A stretch of DNA of 40,469 nucleotides, taken from Clostridia bacterium (GTDB lineage Bacteria; Bacillota; Clostridia; Peptostreptococcales; Acidaminobacteraceae). This document shows, in pieces, positions 8,803 to 18,371 of this stretch (its first letter is position 1; every line of letters begins with the position of its first letter). The notes under the pieces were generated by a model. The model had not been told where the DNA came from, did no database searches, and saw nothing but the letters and a program-made list of their open reading frames with translations. Made by a program: the position numbers and the translations under genes. The DNA lies in the NCBI GenBank assembly GCA_016937975.1, contig JAFGVN010000074.1, forward strand, positions 1 through 40,469, in the 5' to 3' direction.

Positions 8803-10134
8803 CTAGTCGTCAAACATTGTAGTATTTTTTTGTCTTACTTTCATAACAATCGGTGTGCCTTCAAATATAAAATTCTTTCGAATGTGATTCTCTAAATATC
8901 TCATATATGAGAAGTGGGCTAACTCCTTGTCGTTGACAAAGGAAATAAATGTAGGTGGTTTTACACCAGACTGAGTCATATAGTATATTTTCAAACGCTT
9001 ACCTTTATCTGAAGGCGGCTGGTTGAGCAGAATTGCTTCGTTGATAATATCATTTAATAAGCCAGTAGAAACTCTTAATGAATTTTGATTTGCTACATGA
9101 ATTACTTTTTCAAGCAATGTATTCAATCTTTGCTTTGTCAAGGCTGAAACAAACAAAATTGGTGCATAGGTCATATAAGCCAATTCATTTCTTACCATAT
9201 CTTCAAATTGCTTGTAGGTATAGTTATCTTTTTCAATGAGATCCCACTTGTTGACAACAATAATAATTGCTTTACCAGCTTCATGGGCATAGCCTGCAAC
9301 TTTTTTATCTTGTTCAGTTACTCCTTCAGTTGCATCTATGACAACTAAACACACATCACTACGCTCAATGGCAGCTAAGGCTCTAAGCACTGAATATCTT
9401 TCAATATTTTCATTCACACGGCTTTGGCGACGTAAACCAGCAGTATCAATCAAAGTGAATTTTTGACCATTTCTTACAAAAGGTGTATCGATAGCATCTC
9501 TTGTAGTACCTGCAACATCACTTACTATAACTCGAGTTTCACCTAAGAAACTGTTCACTAATGATGATTTTCCTGCATTTGGCTTACCTATTAAAGCTAC
9601 TTTGATTACATCTTCATCCTCTTCCTGGAATTCAATATCCTTAAAGTGATCAACAATGACATCTAGCAAATCTCCTAAATTCAAAGCATTTACCGATGAA
9701 ATTGGAATAGGTTCACCTAATCCTAAATTATAGAAATCATATATTGTATCAGGAACATCGGAATTATCCATTTTGTTAACCACCAATACAATAGGCTTTT
9801 TTGCTCTTCTTAACATCAATGCAATTTCTTCATCGGCAGTTGTATAGGATACTCTACCATCTACCATGAAAACAATAACATCTGCCGTATCAATGGCAAC
9901 CTGAGCTTGGTCACGCATTTGGGACATAATAATATCTGTAGATTCAGGTTCTATACCACCTGTATCTATCATAACAAATTCATGGTCTAACCATGAAACA
10001 TCAGCATATACACGGTCACGTGTTACACCTGGTGTATCTTCAACAATTGAAATTCTCTGTCCTGCAATTCTATTGAAAAATGTAGATTTTCCAACATTCG
10101 GTCTTCCAACGACAGCAACTATTGGTTTCGACAT
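8803..10134 (-). CDS. der: Ribosome-assembly GTPase Der (EngA)
   Basis: Double-GTPase that helps mature the 50S subunit. G domain 1 has GRPNVGKS (10-17), a DTGG switch and NKMD; G domain 2 has GKPNAGKS near residue 185, DTAG and NKWD; a KH-like C-terminal domain follows. The 443 residues are full length. The start lies inside the last codons of the upstream DUF512 gene (16-base overlap), so the pair is probably translationally coupled. A strong terminator follows. Confidence 0.97.
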   Translation of the reverse strand: MSKPIVAVVGRPNVGKSTFFNRIAGQRISIVEDTPGVTRDRVYADVSWLDHEFVMIDTGGIEPESTDIIMSQMRDQAQVAIDTADVIVFMVDGRVSYTTADEEIALMLRRAKKPIVLVVNKMDNSDVPDTIYDFYNLGLGEPIPISSVNALNLGDLLDVIVDHFKDIEFQEEDEDVIKVALIGKPNAGKSSLVNSFLGETRVIVSDVAGTTRDAIDTPFVRNGQKFTLIDTAGLRRQSRVNENIERYSVLRALAAIERSDVCLVVIDATEGVTEQDKKVAGYAHEAGKAIIIVVNKWDLIEKDNYTYKQFEDMVRNELAYMTYAPILFVSALTKQRLNTLLEKVIHVANQNSLRVSTGLLNDIINEAILLNQPPSDKGKRLKIYYMTQSGVKPPTFISFVNDKELAHFSYMRYLENHIRKNFIFEGTPIVMKVRQKNTTMFDD

Positions 10135-11462
10135 GAGTTACCTCCTAACAAACATTGTAAAAAGTCCATTCCCTCAACCTTTGTGACAGAAACTGGACGA
10201 TTTAGCGCTTTTTCTAAATCTGAAACAGTGAGATCATCCAAGAAAACATCTTCTCCGGATCTCAACATAACATCTGGTATTAAAACACGCTCTAACAAGG
10301 GTGTTTCTTTTAATTGATTTATAATATCCTTTGCAGTAATTAAGCCTGCAACGGTAATGGTATGACCAAAGAAATCATTGAGTATTTTATGAACTTCTAT
10401 TTTAATATCATACTTGTGCATGACATGGTTAGCCATTTCTTTCATATATTCATAAGCAGAAGTGCCAGTAATGATACTTACAGAACTGTACTTATTTTCA
10501 TCTTGGATATTTTTAATTGCATCCAACAACTCATACTCGAATTTTCGCATGAGTCCAACACCGTTTTCAAGCTGTATAAAACCTTCGTAATCCTCATAAG
10601 CTGGTAAATTCTTATCTACAATCATATAAAACTCATCTGAGAGGAAAGCAAATCGAGTCTGAGACGCCTTTAAGAATTCTCTTTGCAAGATCTCGACTTG
10701 TTCAATGGTTTCTTTTGCTGAAATTGGATTAAAAATTGTTAATGGTGCTAAATTTTCTCTAAATTTTGTAATCCCAACAGGAACAATTGCAACACTTTCC
10801 AAAGCAGGTGAAAGTTCATGTAAATCTCTTAGTGTACTTTCAAGTGCTGCTTTGTCATTATACCCTGGACACAATACAATTTGCCCATTGACTTCTATGC
10901 CATTATCGACTAAGTATTTTAATTTGCCAAGGACATCTCCAGCAAACTTATTTTTTAACATTTTCACTCGAAGTTCAGGATCTGTTGTATGAATAGAAAC
11001 ATTCAAAGGACTGATTCTGTACTCCACAATACGTTCTAAGTCTCTTTGTTTTAAATTGGTTAGCGTAACAAAATTGCCTTGTAGAAAAGACAGTCTAGAA
11101 TCATCATCTTTAAAGTACAAGGTTTCTCTCATGCCAGGCGGCATTTGATCGATAAAACAGAAAACACATTTATTAGAGCAACTTTTTGCTTTGTCCATGA
11201 TGGGATTCTCAAATTCCACACCTAACTCTTCATAATATTCTTTTTCTATTTCAAGTACCCAGACTTCACCATTTTGTTTTTCAACTTCAACTTCCACATA
11301 TTCATCAGCAAGCAGATATAAATAGTCAATAATATCCTCTACTTTTCGGTTGTTGATTTTGACCAAGCGATCTCCAACCTCAATGTCCAGCTCTTCTGCA
11401 ATGCTACCAGGCTCAACGCTTTTTATTCTATTTTTATCCTTAGTGGCATAATTTTTTTCCAT
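10119..11462 (-). CDS. DUF512 protein with PDZ and radical-SAM-like domains
   Basis: A 447-residue protein. Residues about 10-60 form a PDZ-like domain (SVEPGSIAEELDIEVGDRLV). Next comes a cluster motif C95-x3-C99-x2-C102 (CSNKCVFCFIDQ), the spacing used by radical SAM enzymes to bind a 4Fe-4S cluster. The DUF512 region forms the C-terminal half. The family is typical of Clostridia and nearly always next to der, but its substrate is unknown. Overlap with der suggests a job linked to ribosome assembly (inference). It has its own promoter and an AGGTGA ribosome site. Confidence 0.9.
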   Translation of the reverse strand: MEKNYATKDKNRIKSVEPGSIAEELDIEVGDRLVKINNRKVEDIIDYLYLLADEYVEVEVEKQNGEVWVLEIEKEYYEELGVEFENPIMDKAKSCSNKCVFCFIDQMPPGMRETLYFKDDDSRLSFLQGNFVTLTNLKQRDLERIVEYRISPLNVSIHTTDPELRVKMLKNKFAGDVLGKLKYLVDNGIEVNGQIVLCPGYNDKAALESTLRDLHELSPALESVAIVPVGITKFRENLAPLTIFNPISAKETIEQVEILQREFLKASQTRFAFLSDEFYMIVDKNLPAYEDYEGFIQLENGVGLMRKFEYELLDAIKNIQDENKYSSVSIITGTSAYEYMKEMANHVMHKYDIKIEVHKILNDFFGHTITVAGLITAKDIINQLKETPLLERVLIPDVMLRSGEDVFLDDLTVSDLEKALNRPVSVTKVEGMDFLQCLLGGNSCRNQ

Positions 11463-11486
11463 AAGTCACCTCTACTCAACATTACA

Positions 11487-11515
11487 ATGATACATGGTTC
11501 ATATGTATTCGTCAA
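11487..11515 (-). promoter_or_regulatory. Promoter of the DUF512-der operon
   Basis: TTGACG (11510-11515), a 17-base spacer and TATCAT (11487-11492) on the minus strand, about 25 bases before the DUF512 start. Confidence 0.75.
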
Positions 11516-11557
11516 GGAATATGTTCATTTCACTTCGTTCATCCCTTTTACACTTTG

Positions 11558-11600
11558 TAAAAGAAGAAGCCATTACTTTATATACACAAAGTAACGGCTT
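11558..11600 (-). terminator. Terminator after nrdR
   Basis: On the minus strand AAGCC-TTACTTT and AAAGTAA-GGCTT arms form a long stem with a small mismatch, followed by CTTCTTTT, closing the ftsZ-nrdR unit. Confidence 0.75.
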
Positions 11601-11606
11601 TATAAT

Positions 11607-12071
11607 CTACTTAATTGACTTTTCATCAAGAAGCTTTGTCAACTCATCTACAAAAGTATTCAGATCCTTAAACTGTCTGTATACACTAGCAAATCGAACA
11701 TAAGCAACTTCATCAAGTCCCTTCAATTTTTCCATAATCAATTCACCAATTCGCTTTGAAGGAATTTCACGTTCCAATTCATTATGTAAAGTTCTTTCTA
11801 CATCATCAATCATACGTTCAATCATTTCAATTGAAACAGGTCTTTTCTCGCACGCTCTAATCAGTCCATTAATAAGTTTCGGTCTATTGTACGATTCTCT
11901 AGTCCCATCTTTCTTTACAACTATCAAAGGAATTTCTTCAACTTTTTCATAGGTTGTAAAACGATTTTTACAGTTGCCACATTCACGTCTTCTACGAATG
12001 ACGTGACCTTCATCTGTTGGTCTTGAATCGATGACTTTAGATTCATCGAACTCACAATAAGGACATTTCAT
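11607..12071 (-). CDS. nrdR: Transcriptional repressor NrdR
   Basis: Represses ribonucleotide reductase genes in response to dATP/ATP. The N-terminal zinc ribbon has C3, C6, C31 and C34, with the basic VIRRRREC segment; an ATP-cone domain (about residues 48-138, [19 protein letters not shown]) follows. The 154-residue length is standard. It starts 14 bases after ftsZ with AAGGAGG upstream, so it is probably co-transcribed with it. In many spore-forming Clostridia, sporulation genes separate ftsZ and nrdR; here nothing does. Confidence 0.96.
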   Translation of the reverse strand: MKCPYCEFDESKVIDSRPTDEGHVIRRRRECGNCKNRFTTYEKVEEIPLIVVKKDGTRESYNRPKLINGLIRACEKRPVSIEMIERMIDDVERTLHNELEREIPSKRIGELIMEKLKGLDEVAYVRFASVYRQFKDLNTFVDELTKLLDEKSIK

Positions 12072-12085
12072 TTAGAGGTACCTCC

Positions 12086-13192
12086 TTAACGCTTCTTTCT
12101 TAAGAATGTTGGAATATCGAAATCTGCATCATCTTCATCTGCTGTCTTAACGGGTTCCTTTTCAACTACAGGTTCTTCTTTAACCACTTGAACAGGCTCT
12201 TTTTTCTCTTCTAATGGTGGTAACTTTGAGAATAAAACATCATCTGATTCAAAACCGGTTGCAATTACAGTAACACGAACTTCACCTGTCATTTTGCTAT
12301 CAAGAGCGGCACCGAAAATAATATTTGCTTCTGGATCAGCAATTTCTCTGATTAACTCAGCCGCTTCATTAACTTCCAACACACCAATGTCAGCACCAGT
12401 AACATTTAATAAAACACCCGTTGCACCACTTACAGTGGTTTCTAAAAGTGGTGATGTGATTGCTGTCTTAACGGCATCAATGATGTTGTTGTCACCTGAT
12501 GCTGTACCAATACCCATATGGGCTAAACCACGTTCAAACATGATTGTCTTTACATCTGCAAAGTCAAGGTTAATTAATCCAGGTATAGCGATTAAGTCTG
12601 AAATACCTTGAACACCTTGAAGTAAAACTGAATCAGCAATTTGGAATGCTTCAATCATCGTCGTTTTCTTCTCAGCAATTTGAAGCAAACGGTCGTTAGG
12701 AATGGTTACAAGGGTATCCACTTTAGCTCTTAGAGCTTCAATACCTTGAATCGCATTTTTCATTCTTCTTTTGCCTTCAAAGCTAAATGGTTTTGTTACA
12801 ACAGCAACAGTTAAAATACCCATTTCCTTAGCAATTTCAGCAACAATTGGAGCAGCACCAGTACCTGTGCCACCACCCATACCAGCTGTAACAAAGACCA
12901 TATCAGCACCTTGTAAAGCTTGGTAAATATCATCACGACTCTCTTGTGCAGCCTTTGATCCAACTTCTGGATTAGCACCTGCACCAAGTCCTCTCGTTAA
13001 TTTTTCACCAATTTGAATTTTATATTCTGCCTTTGAAGTAAACAAAGACTGTTTATCTGTATTCACTGAAATAAACTCAACGCCTTGCAATTGAGATTCA
13101 ATCATTCGGTTAATCGCGTTGTTACCGCCGCCACCAACGCCAACTACTTTAATTTTTGCAAATTGTTCCGTATCGATATCGTACTCAAACAA
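12086..13192 (-). CDS. ftsZ: Cell-division GTPase FtsZ
   Basis: Tubulin-like GTPase that forms the Z ring. The GTP signature [10 protein letters not shown] (about residues 106-115), the [11 protein letters not shown] loop near the N-terminus and the T7 loop segment [11 protein letters not shown] are present. A charged linker (about 318-350) leads to the C-terminal tail [10 protein letters not shown] that SepF would bind. Length is 368 residues. The start is TTG at 13192 with GGGGG eight bases upstream; no ATG lies in a suitable place. ftsA is absent from its flank. Confidence 0.97.
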   Translation of the reverse strand: MFEYDIDTEQFAKIKVVGVGGGGNNAINRMIESQLQGVEFISVNTDKQSLFTSKAEYKIQIGEKLTRGLGAGANPEVGSKAAQESRDDIYQALQGADMVFVTAGMGGGTGTGAAPIVAEIAKEMGILTVAVVTKPFSFEGKRRMKNAIQGIEALRAKVDTLVTIPNDRLLQIAEKKTTMIEAFQIADSVLLQGVQGISDLIAIPGLINLDFADVKTIMFERGLAHMGIGTASGDNNIIDAVKTAITSPLLETTVSGATGVLLNVTGADIGVLEVNEAAELIREIADPEANIIFGAALDSKMTGEVRVTVIATGFESDDVLFSKLPPLEEKKEPVQVVKEEPVVEKEPVKTADEDDADFDIPTFLRKKR

Positions 13193-13268
13193 ACTAATTG
13201 CCCCCTTTTATAAAAACATGATGGATCATCATTTATTATCCTAAAATCACAGTATTCTGATTGATATC

Positions 13269-13274
13269 ATTATA
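13269..13274 (-). promoter_or_regulatory. -10 box upstream of ftsZ
   Basis: A perfect TATAAT on the minus strand in the 178-base gap between sbp and ftsZ. The -35 position is poorly conserved. The rest of the gap is very AT-rich with no clear terminator, so read-through from sbp is possible. Confidence 0.5.
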
Positions 13275-13370
13275 CCACAAATCCGTTTATAACATAGGTA
13301 ATTCTTAAACTTTTTATTATTTTTTTAGTATATATAGTAGTTTTCTATAAATTTTCAACTAGATATAGTA

Positions 13371-13715
13371 CTATTTTTCCTTACGAATACGTAAAATCAA
13401 ATCTCTACGGATACGTGCGAAGTTATTAAACAAACGCATACCAAAGGCGAAGATTGCTGCATAATAAAGTGGAATACCCAACAAATCCCCTGCATAAGCC
13501 AATACACCTGCAATCATGGAATTAATAATAAAACCCGACAAGAAGATTGCACCATCAAAATTATCTTCTATGTTAGCTCTAATCGCGCCAATAACCGAGT
13601 CAAAGGCAGCCAATATTGCAACGGATAAGTATAGAGAATAACCACCTGCTATGGATACCGGCAACAAGATGCCAATACCAAATCCTAAAGCTAAACCAAT
13701 AATTGCTCCAATCAT
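13371..13715 (-). CDS. sbp: Small basic protein Sbp (DUF1290)
   Basis: A 114-residue membrane protein with about three hydrophobic segments (roughly 1-17, 25-40 and 58-100) and a basic tail rich in R and K. Size, topology and position between DUF881 and ftsZ match the sbp/DUF1290 family of Gram-positives, whose exact role is not known. The start overlaps the upstream DUF881 stop by four bases, supporting translational coupling. Confidence 0.88.
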   Translation of the reverse strand: MIGAIIGLALGFGIGILLPVSIAGGYSLYLSVAILAAFDSVIGAIRANIEDNFDGAIFLSGFIINSMIAGVLAYAGDLLGIPLYYAAIFAFGMRLFNNFARIRRDLILRIRKEK

Positions 13716-14443
13716 TTTTCTTCACCTGCCTCATAATACTTAAGATATTCATTGTGAATATCGCCTTCATAACGATCTATTTTTACAGAGATACTCGTAT
13801 TCACTTCTACGAACAAACCGTAACTTTCTAAAATTTCTGCATAGTTCCCCGGTGCATTAATGGCAGCTTCCAAGTGCTTTCGATTACCAATCGCCTTAAT
13901 GATAAATGGTGCACCCATTTGCTCACCATTGACTTTTACAGTAGGACCTACACAAACAATTCTCGTATTATTAAATATGACTCTCTCACCGTTAATTGAA
14001 ATTGCTTCAGCACCAGCTAATCTTAAATCATTCACGATGATACCAACATCGGCATCATGAACCAGTACATTGTTACCATCTTCGCCTTGAAACAAATCTC
14101 TGTCTGCATCATCGACAATTACAATGACTCCAGGTCCTTCTACATCTGTATAGTTAATGACTTCTTCAAGTTCAACTTTTCTAGCTTCCAGCGTTTGTAC
14201 TAGAGCATGCTGATCAACATTAGCGGCATCTCCATACAAAGCCAATTTTTCATTTTCAGTTTGCAATGCAGATCTTAGCTGTTCCACTTCTGCTTTTTCT
14301 TTTTCAACTGCAGTAATCGTTTCTTGTAGATTCTCAACTGCAACATACTTAACACCTTTAGAAAGTAATTTACCTTCCAATGTCAAAAGCAAACCTAACA
14401 TGAAAAACAAGATGAAAAGTGTTTTACCTTTCCCCTTAAACAT
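13712..14443 (-). CDS. DUF881 protein, second copy
   Basis: A 243-residue protein with one N-terminal membrane segment (about residues 8-24), a coiled coil (about 35-95) and a C-terminal DUF881 domain (about 100-230) containing GVIVIVDDADRD, HDADVGIIVNDLRLAGAEAI and INGERV. It is probably anchored with the domain outside the cytoplasm. It lies directly after a paralogue whose stop overlaps its start by one base. The family clusters with division genes; function is unknown. Confidence 0.88.
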   Translation of the reverse strand: MFKGKGKTLFILFFMLGLLLTLEGKLLSKGVKYVAVENLQETITAVEKEKAEVEQLRSALQTENEKLALYGDAANVDQHALVQTLEARKVELEEVINYTDVEGPGVIVIVDDADRDLFQGEDGNNVLVHDADVGIIVNDLRLAGAEAISINGERVIFNNTRIVCVGPTVKVNGEQMGAPFIIKAIGNRKHLEAAINAPGNYAEILESYGLFVEVNTSISVKIDRYEGDIHNEYLKYYEAGEEK

Positions 14444-15162
14444 TAGTTTTCCTCAATCGTTTCTGCATATTGGAAATTTAACACACCATGAAATCTAGGT
14501 ATGATGACTTCATCCATTGTTTTTACGTCTACCAATAAGCTTGCATCTCTCAAACGCGTAACTTGTCCAAATCTATAAGTTAAAGCCGCTTCCAAAGCAC
14601 TGCTTTTACCAATAGCTTTTATTACAATGGGAACTGTTTGGGGTACATAGTTTACATTTATTGATGAACCTGCTGCTCTAATCTCTGATAAGGCTGTTAT
14701 TCTTTGATCATTGATTGATATTGCTTCTGCTCCAGCAGCATTTAAATCATTGATTAACTTAACAATTTCTTCATAGTGATTCACAACATTCACATCTAAG
14801 ATACTGTTCGAATCCACAGGTGGATTATCAATTGTAATGACTATTCCCTCACCACTTACATTGGTCATTCCTGCAAGAATTTCATAATTCTTCAACTTGT
14901 CTGAAAGATTTTTAATAATCGCATTATCTTGAGACGCTGCAGTTTCAATATCATTGATTTTAGCTCTAACAGCTGTTAATTCAGCATTTAACTGAGCCTT
15001 TTCTTCTCTTAATGTAATCAATTCATTTGTTAATTCTGTTTGTCTTTTAAATGGTGTTAAGCCTTCAGCAAAAGTATTTTGAAAAACTTTATACTGTAAG
15101 GAAAGGATAACACCCAACAATAAACAAACTATTCCAATCGAAATTTGATTTTTTAATTTCAT
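14443..15162 (-). CDS. DUF881 protein, first copy
   Basis: A 239-residue paralogue of the next gene with the same plan: membrane segment at about residues 7-25, coiled coil to about 90, then DUF881 with GIVITIDNPPVD, a LINDLNAAGAEAISIN segment and INYV-type strands. The two copies are clearly diverged. It starts three bases after ftsQ, so it belongs to the same mRNA. Tandem DUF881 genes before sbp and ftsZ are a common Gram-positive arrangement. Confidence 0.88.
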   Translation of the reverse strand: MKLKNQISIGIVCLLLGVILSLQYKVFQNTFAEGLTPFKRQTELTNELITLREEKAQLNAELTAVRAKINDIETAASQDNAIIKNLSDKLKNYEILAGMTNVSGEGIVITIDNPPVDSNSILDVNVVNHYEEIVKLINDLNAAGAEAISINDQRITALSEIRAAGSSINVNYVPQTVPIVIKAIGKSSALEAALTYRFGQVTRLRDASLLVDVKTMDEVIIPRFHGVLNFQYAETIEEN

Positions 15163-15164
15163 TT

Positions 15165-15911
15165 TTATTCTCCAAATGGGTCATAAGCTGCAGATACATC
15201 TGTGTTTGCCTTAATGATACCATGAATTTTACTAATATCCTGATTTGCATCATCCATCAGAGTCACATAAATTCTACTGACTTCATAAAATCGGAATGCC
15301 AGATTATTGCCATCACCTAAAGTTGCTTTAAAAGTATCTGTAAATTTCAAATAGATTTCTTCGTTTTCTACATACAATTCCGGCTTATCAACGAAGACTG
15401 ATGAATGAATCATATATACCGTATTAATTATATTTTCCAACAATCGCCAATTGTTAGCCAATATAGGTTTTCCTTCACTGAAACTGTTGATTTCATAGCC
15501 ATAAACTGGATAATAAGCACCTGGATTTTGTGTCGCACTTAAGACATATAAGGATTCATCTACAAGTAAATAGGTTTCAGAATAATAAATTGCCACAACG
15601 GGTACTCTCTCCACCATTTTTATCTCCAATTTATTAGGAAATATTTTTTTTACTTCACAGGATTTAATCCAAGGATGCAATTCTATTAAAGATTTAAGTT
15701 CATAAGGGTTTACTTTGAAATAATGAATTTCTCCTTGGGTTGCAAGGTATTCCAAAACCTCATTCTCTGCGACATGATGATTTCCTATGATGTGAATATC
15801 TTTAATAATAAATACATCTGTGTCATTGAAAACATAATAACCTAAATAAACTAAACCTGCAAATATGACTAGGATGAAAAAGTTTCTTATGGGATGTGAC
15901 TTTTTTCTCAT
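15165..15911 (-). CDS. ftsQ: Cell-division protein FtsQ/DivIB
   Basis: Bitopic membrane protein of the divisome that works with FtsL and FtsB. A basic N-terminus and one membrane segment (about residues 9-26) lead into a POTRA domain (about 33-105, IKDIHIIGNHHVAENEVLEY) and a beta domain. The length of 248 fits the family. AGGAGG lies four bases upstream. It follows ftsW by only 25 bases; murG, normally between them in many Bacillota, is not there. Confidence 0.9.
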   Translation of the reverse strand: MRKKSHPIRNFFILVIFAGLVYLGYYVFNDTDVFIIKDIHIIGNHHVAENEVLEYLATQGEIHYFKVNPYELKSLIELHPWIKSCEVKKIFPNKLEIKMVERVPVVAIYYSETYLLVDESLYVLSATQNPGAYYPVYGYEINSFSEGKPILANNWRLLENIINTVYMIHSSVFVDKPELYVENEEIYLKFTDTFKATLGDGNNLAFRFYEVSRIYVTLMDDANQDISKIHGIIKANTDVSAAYDPFGE

Positions 15912-15936
15912 AAAACCTCCTAAAACCTATTCGCAG

Positions 15937-17055
15937 CTAGGCATCCAGTCCTTCAGGATTAGATGAAAGATTAAGGGCAAGACCAATACTTCCCAGTAAA
16001 ATTACAGTTGACGTACCACCAGAACTCACAAGAGGTAATGTTATACCAGTGACCGGCATAAGTTTTGTCGTCACCATAAGATGTATACTTGCTTGAGCAC
16101 CGATCATTGCCATTATGCCGGTGGTAACCAATGCACTATAAGTACTTTTGGACAGAACTGATATTCTCGCCAAACGCCACAGCATGAGAACATAACCCAG
16201 TATGAGAAGGGTTGAACCTAAAAAGCCTGTAGTTTCTGCTACTGTGGAAAAAATAAAATCACTTTCTGATTGTGAGTGACCATTTTTAGTTTGATATGCT
16301 CGACCAGGACCTACACCAATAATTTCACCATTTGCAATGGCCATTAAAGATTGATTCGCTTGTGCAACATCGCCTTCCAGTGTAAAATCATCAGAAAACA
16401 TTAATCGAATACGTTCCAAACGAAATGGTTCTTTAACAATGGCAGCAGTAACCAACATGGCACCAATAAGAAAAACAATTATAATATGCTTCCACTTTGC
16501 GCCTGAAACAAAAATTAAGGAGCCCAGAATAACAGCATAGACAAACATTGTACTTAAGTCTTTTTGTAAGAAAATAAGTGCTGCTGTTATGCCTCCAAAC
16601 AACATGACATTGACCCAACTCTTTTGGTAGGCTTCCTCACTTTTTTTCATATGCATCAAAACTCTTGGAAAGTACAAAATCGCAACAATTTTTGCAATTT
16701 CAGATGGTGCAAAAGAAATGGGACCAATACGAAGCCATCTCGTTGAACCATTTATGCTGGTCCCAAAAAATAAAGTAGCCATTAAAAATCCCATGGTTAA
16801 GAACAGAAGTAGAGGAGCCATTTTCTTAATAAATTTCATGTCAATGAAAATCGCTACAATCATTGCTACTAAACCAATGGCTGTTTCTTTGAATGCATCA
16901 ATAAAAGAAATTAACGGATTGTTACTGGCATCAAAAATATCGGCATAATAAGTAGCACTTAAAATCATGTAAGTTCCGAATAATGATATAGCAATAACAA
17001 TGACCAATAGAGAATAGTCTATGGTTTTCTTTACTTTGATCGCTTCATGACGCAT
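15937..17055 (-). CDS. ftsW: Septal peptidoglycan glycosyltransferase FtsW
   Basis: SEDS-family polymerase that works with the class B PBP encoded upstream. About ten hydrophobic segments span residues 14-365. Typical pieces are GSTRWLRIGPISFAPSEIAKI, shortened here to its core WLRIGP..SFAPSE, then GEIIGVGPGRAYQ and PVTGITLPLVSSGGTS near the C-terminus. The length of 372 is usual. The proposed ATG lies inside the end of murD (25-base overlap), with GGAGAG a little far upstream; no better start is visible. SpoVE/RodA-type paralogues are possible, but the context favours FtsW. Confidence 0.93.
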   Translation of the reverse strand: MRHEAIKVKKTIDYSLLVIVIAISLFGTYMILSATYYADIFDASNNPLISFIDAFKETAIGLVAMIVAIFIDMKFIKKMAPLLLFLTMGFLMATLFFGTSINGSTRWLRIGPISFAPSEIAKIVAILYFPRVLMHMKKSEEAYQKSWVNVMLFGGITAALIFLQKDLSTMFVYAVILGSLIFVSGAKWKHIIIVFLIGAMLVTAAIVKEPFRLERIRLMFSDDFTLEGDVAQANQSLMAIANGEIIGVGPGRAYQTKNGHSQSESDFIFSTVAETTGFLGSTLLILGYVLMLWRLARISVLSKSTYSALVTTGIMAMIGAQASIHLMVTTKLMPVTGITLPLVSSGGTSTVILLGSIGLALNLSSNPEGLDA

Positions 17056-18371
17056 GATTTAAAATGCTCTCCTCTAACTTCAAAACTTGAATACATATCC
17101 CAACTTGCACAGGCAGGTGACAAAAGTAACACATCACCCTCTTCGCAAATTTCAAAAGCAAGATCTACAGCTTCTTCCATATCAGCAACTTTCGATATGA
17201 CTGAGTATCCATATTTTCTAGCTGTTTCTTCGATTAAATCTTTTGTTTCACCTAGTAAAATAAGATGCTTTATTTTGTTTTCAAAGGCTTTGACAAATTC
17301 ATCAAAAACAGAACCTTTGTCCATTCCACCTGCAATCAAAATCGTAGGTTTAACCATGGTCTTCAATGCAACAATGGATGATTCTGGATTCGTTGCCTTT
17401 GAGTCATTATAGCAAGTGACACCACGATAAACACCAACATATTCCACTCTGTGTTCTACACCTTTAAAGGCCATAACCGCAGAACGTATTACCTCAGGTT
17501 GAATACCTGCAAGATAAGAGATTGCAACTGCAGCTAAAACATTCTCTAAATTATGACTGCCCGGAATAAAGATTTCATCTACGTTCATAATTTCAACAGT
17601 TTTATCAAGGGTTATTTTAATCTTTCCATTCTCAACATAAACACCACGGTTCAAAGCATTTTTACTGAAATAAACAACTTGTGTTTGATTGATGGTCTCC
17701 CCTATTTTTTGTGTAGGTGCATCATCATAATTTAAGACTAAATAATCTTCTTGTGTTTGATTTTCAAATATTCTCTTTTTTGCCTCAACATATGCTTCCA
17801 TCGTTTTATGTCGATTCAAGTGATCTGGTGTTATATTTAAAATAGCACTGATATGAGCATGAAATTTATGAATGGATTCCAACTGAAATGAGCTGATCTC
17901 CGTAATAAAATCTCTCTGATCATGACTATCCAAAACATAATCCCCTAATGGATTACCTATGTTGCCAACTGCATATGCGTCACGTTGATCCGCTTTAAAT
18001 ATTTCATGCGTTAAAGTCGTTGTTGTTGTTTTGCCATTGGTACCTGTAATACCATAAAAATTACCCTTTGCATTTTGATATGCAAGTTCTAAGGCACCAA
18101 TAACTTCAATATGATTATTTTTTGCCGTAAGAATAAAAGGTAAATCTGTAGGGACACCTGGACTTAAAACAACCAAATCGTATCCTTCAATATCTTTTGG
18201 TGCGCCACCGAAGTCAAATGTTGCATCCTTTAATGGCCCTTCAAGTACATCAGAAAATGTCTCTAGTGGTTTGGAATCATTTAAAGTCACATGGTACCCT
18301 TGATGTATTAACAACTTCGCAGCAGATAATCCCGAACGAGCCATCCCTATGACCAAAACTTTTTTTGACAT
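17031..18371 (-). CDS. murD: UDP-N-acetylmuramoyl-L-alanine--D-glutamate ligase
   Basis: Adds D-glutamate to UDP-MurNAc-L-Ala in the cytoplasm. The ATP-binding loop GTNGKTT is at residues 110-116. The N-terminal nucleotide-sugar domain begins VLVIGMARSGLSAAKLL, and NITPDHLNRH and the C-terminal domain with ILIAGGMDKG complete the fold. The length of 446 is standard. It overlaps mraY by one base and ftsW by 25 bases, inside a continuous operon. Confidence 0.97.
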   Translation of the reverse strand: MSKKVLVIGMARSGLSAAKLLIHQGYHVTLNDSKPLETFSDVLEGPLKDATFDFGGAPKDIEGYDLVVLSPGVPTDLPFILTAKNNHIEVIGALELAYQNAKGNFYGITGTNGKTTTTTLTHEIFKADQRDAYAVGNIGNPLGDYVLDSHDQRDFITEISSFQLESIHKFHAHISAILNITPDHLNRHKTMEAYVEAKKRIFENQTQEDYLVLNYDDAPTQKIGETINQTQVVYFSKNALNRGVYVENGKIKITLDKTVEIMNVDEIFIPGSHNLENVLAAVAISYLAGIQPEVIRSAVMAFKGVEHRVEYVGVYRGVTCYNDSKATNPESSIVALKTMVKPTILIAGGMDKGSVFDEFVKAFENKIKHLILLGETKDLIEETARKYGYSVISKVADMEEAVDLAFEICEEGDVLLLSPACASWDMYSSFEVRGEHFKSCVMKRSK

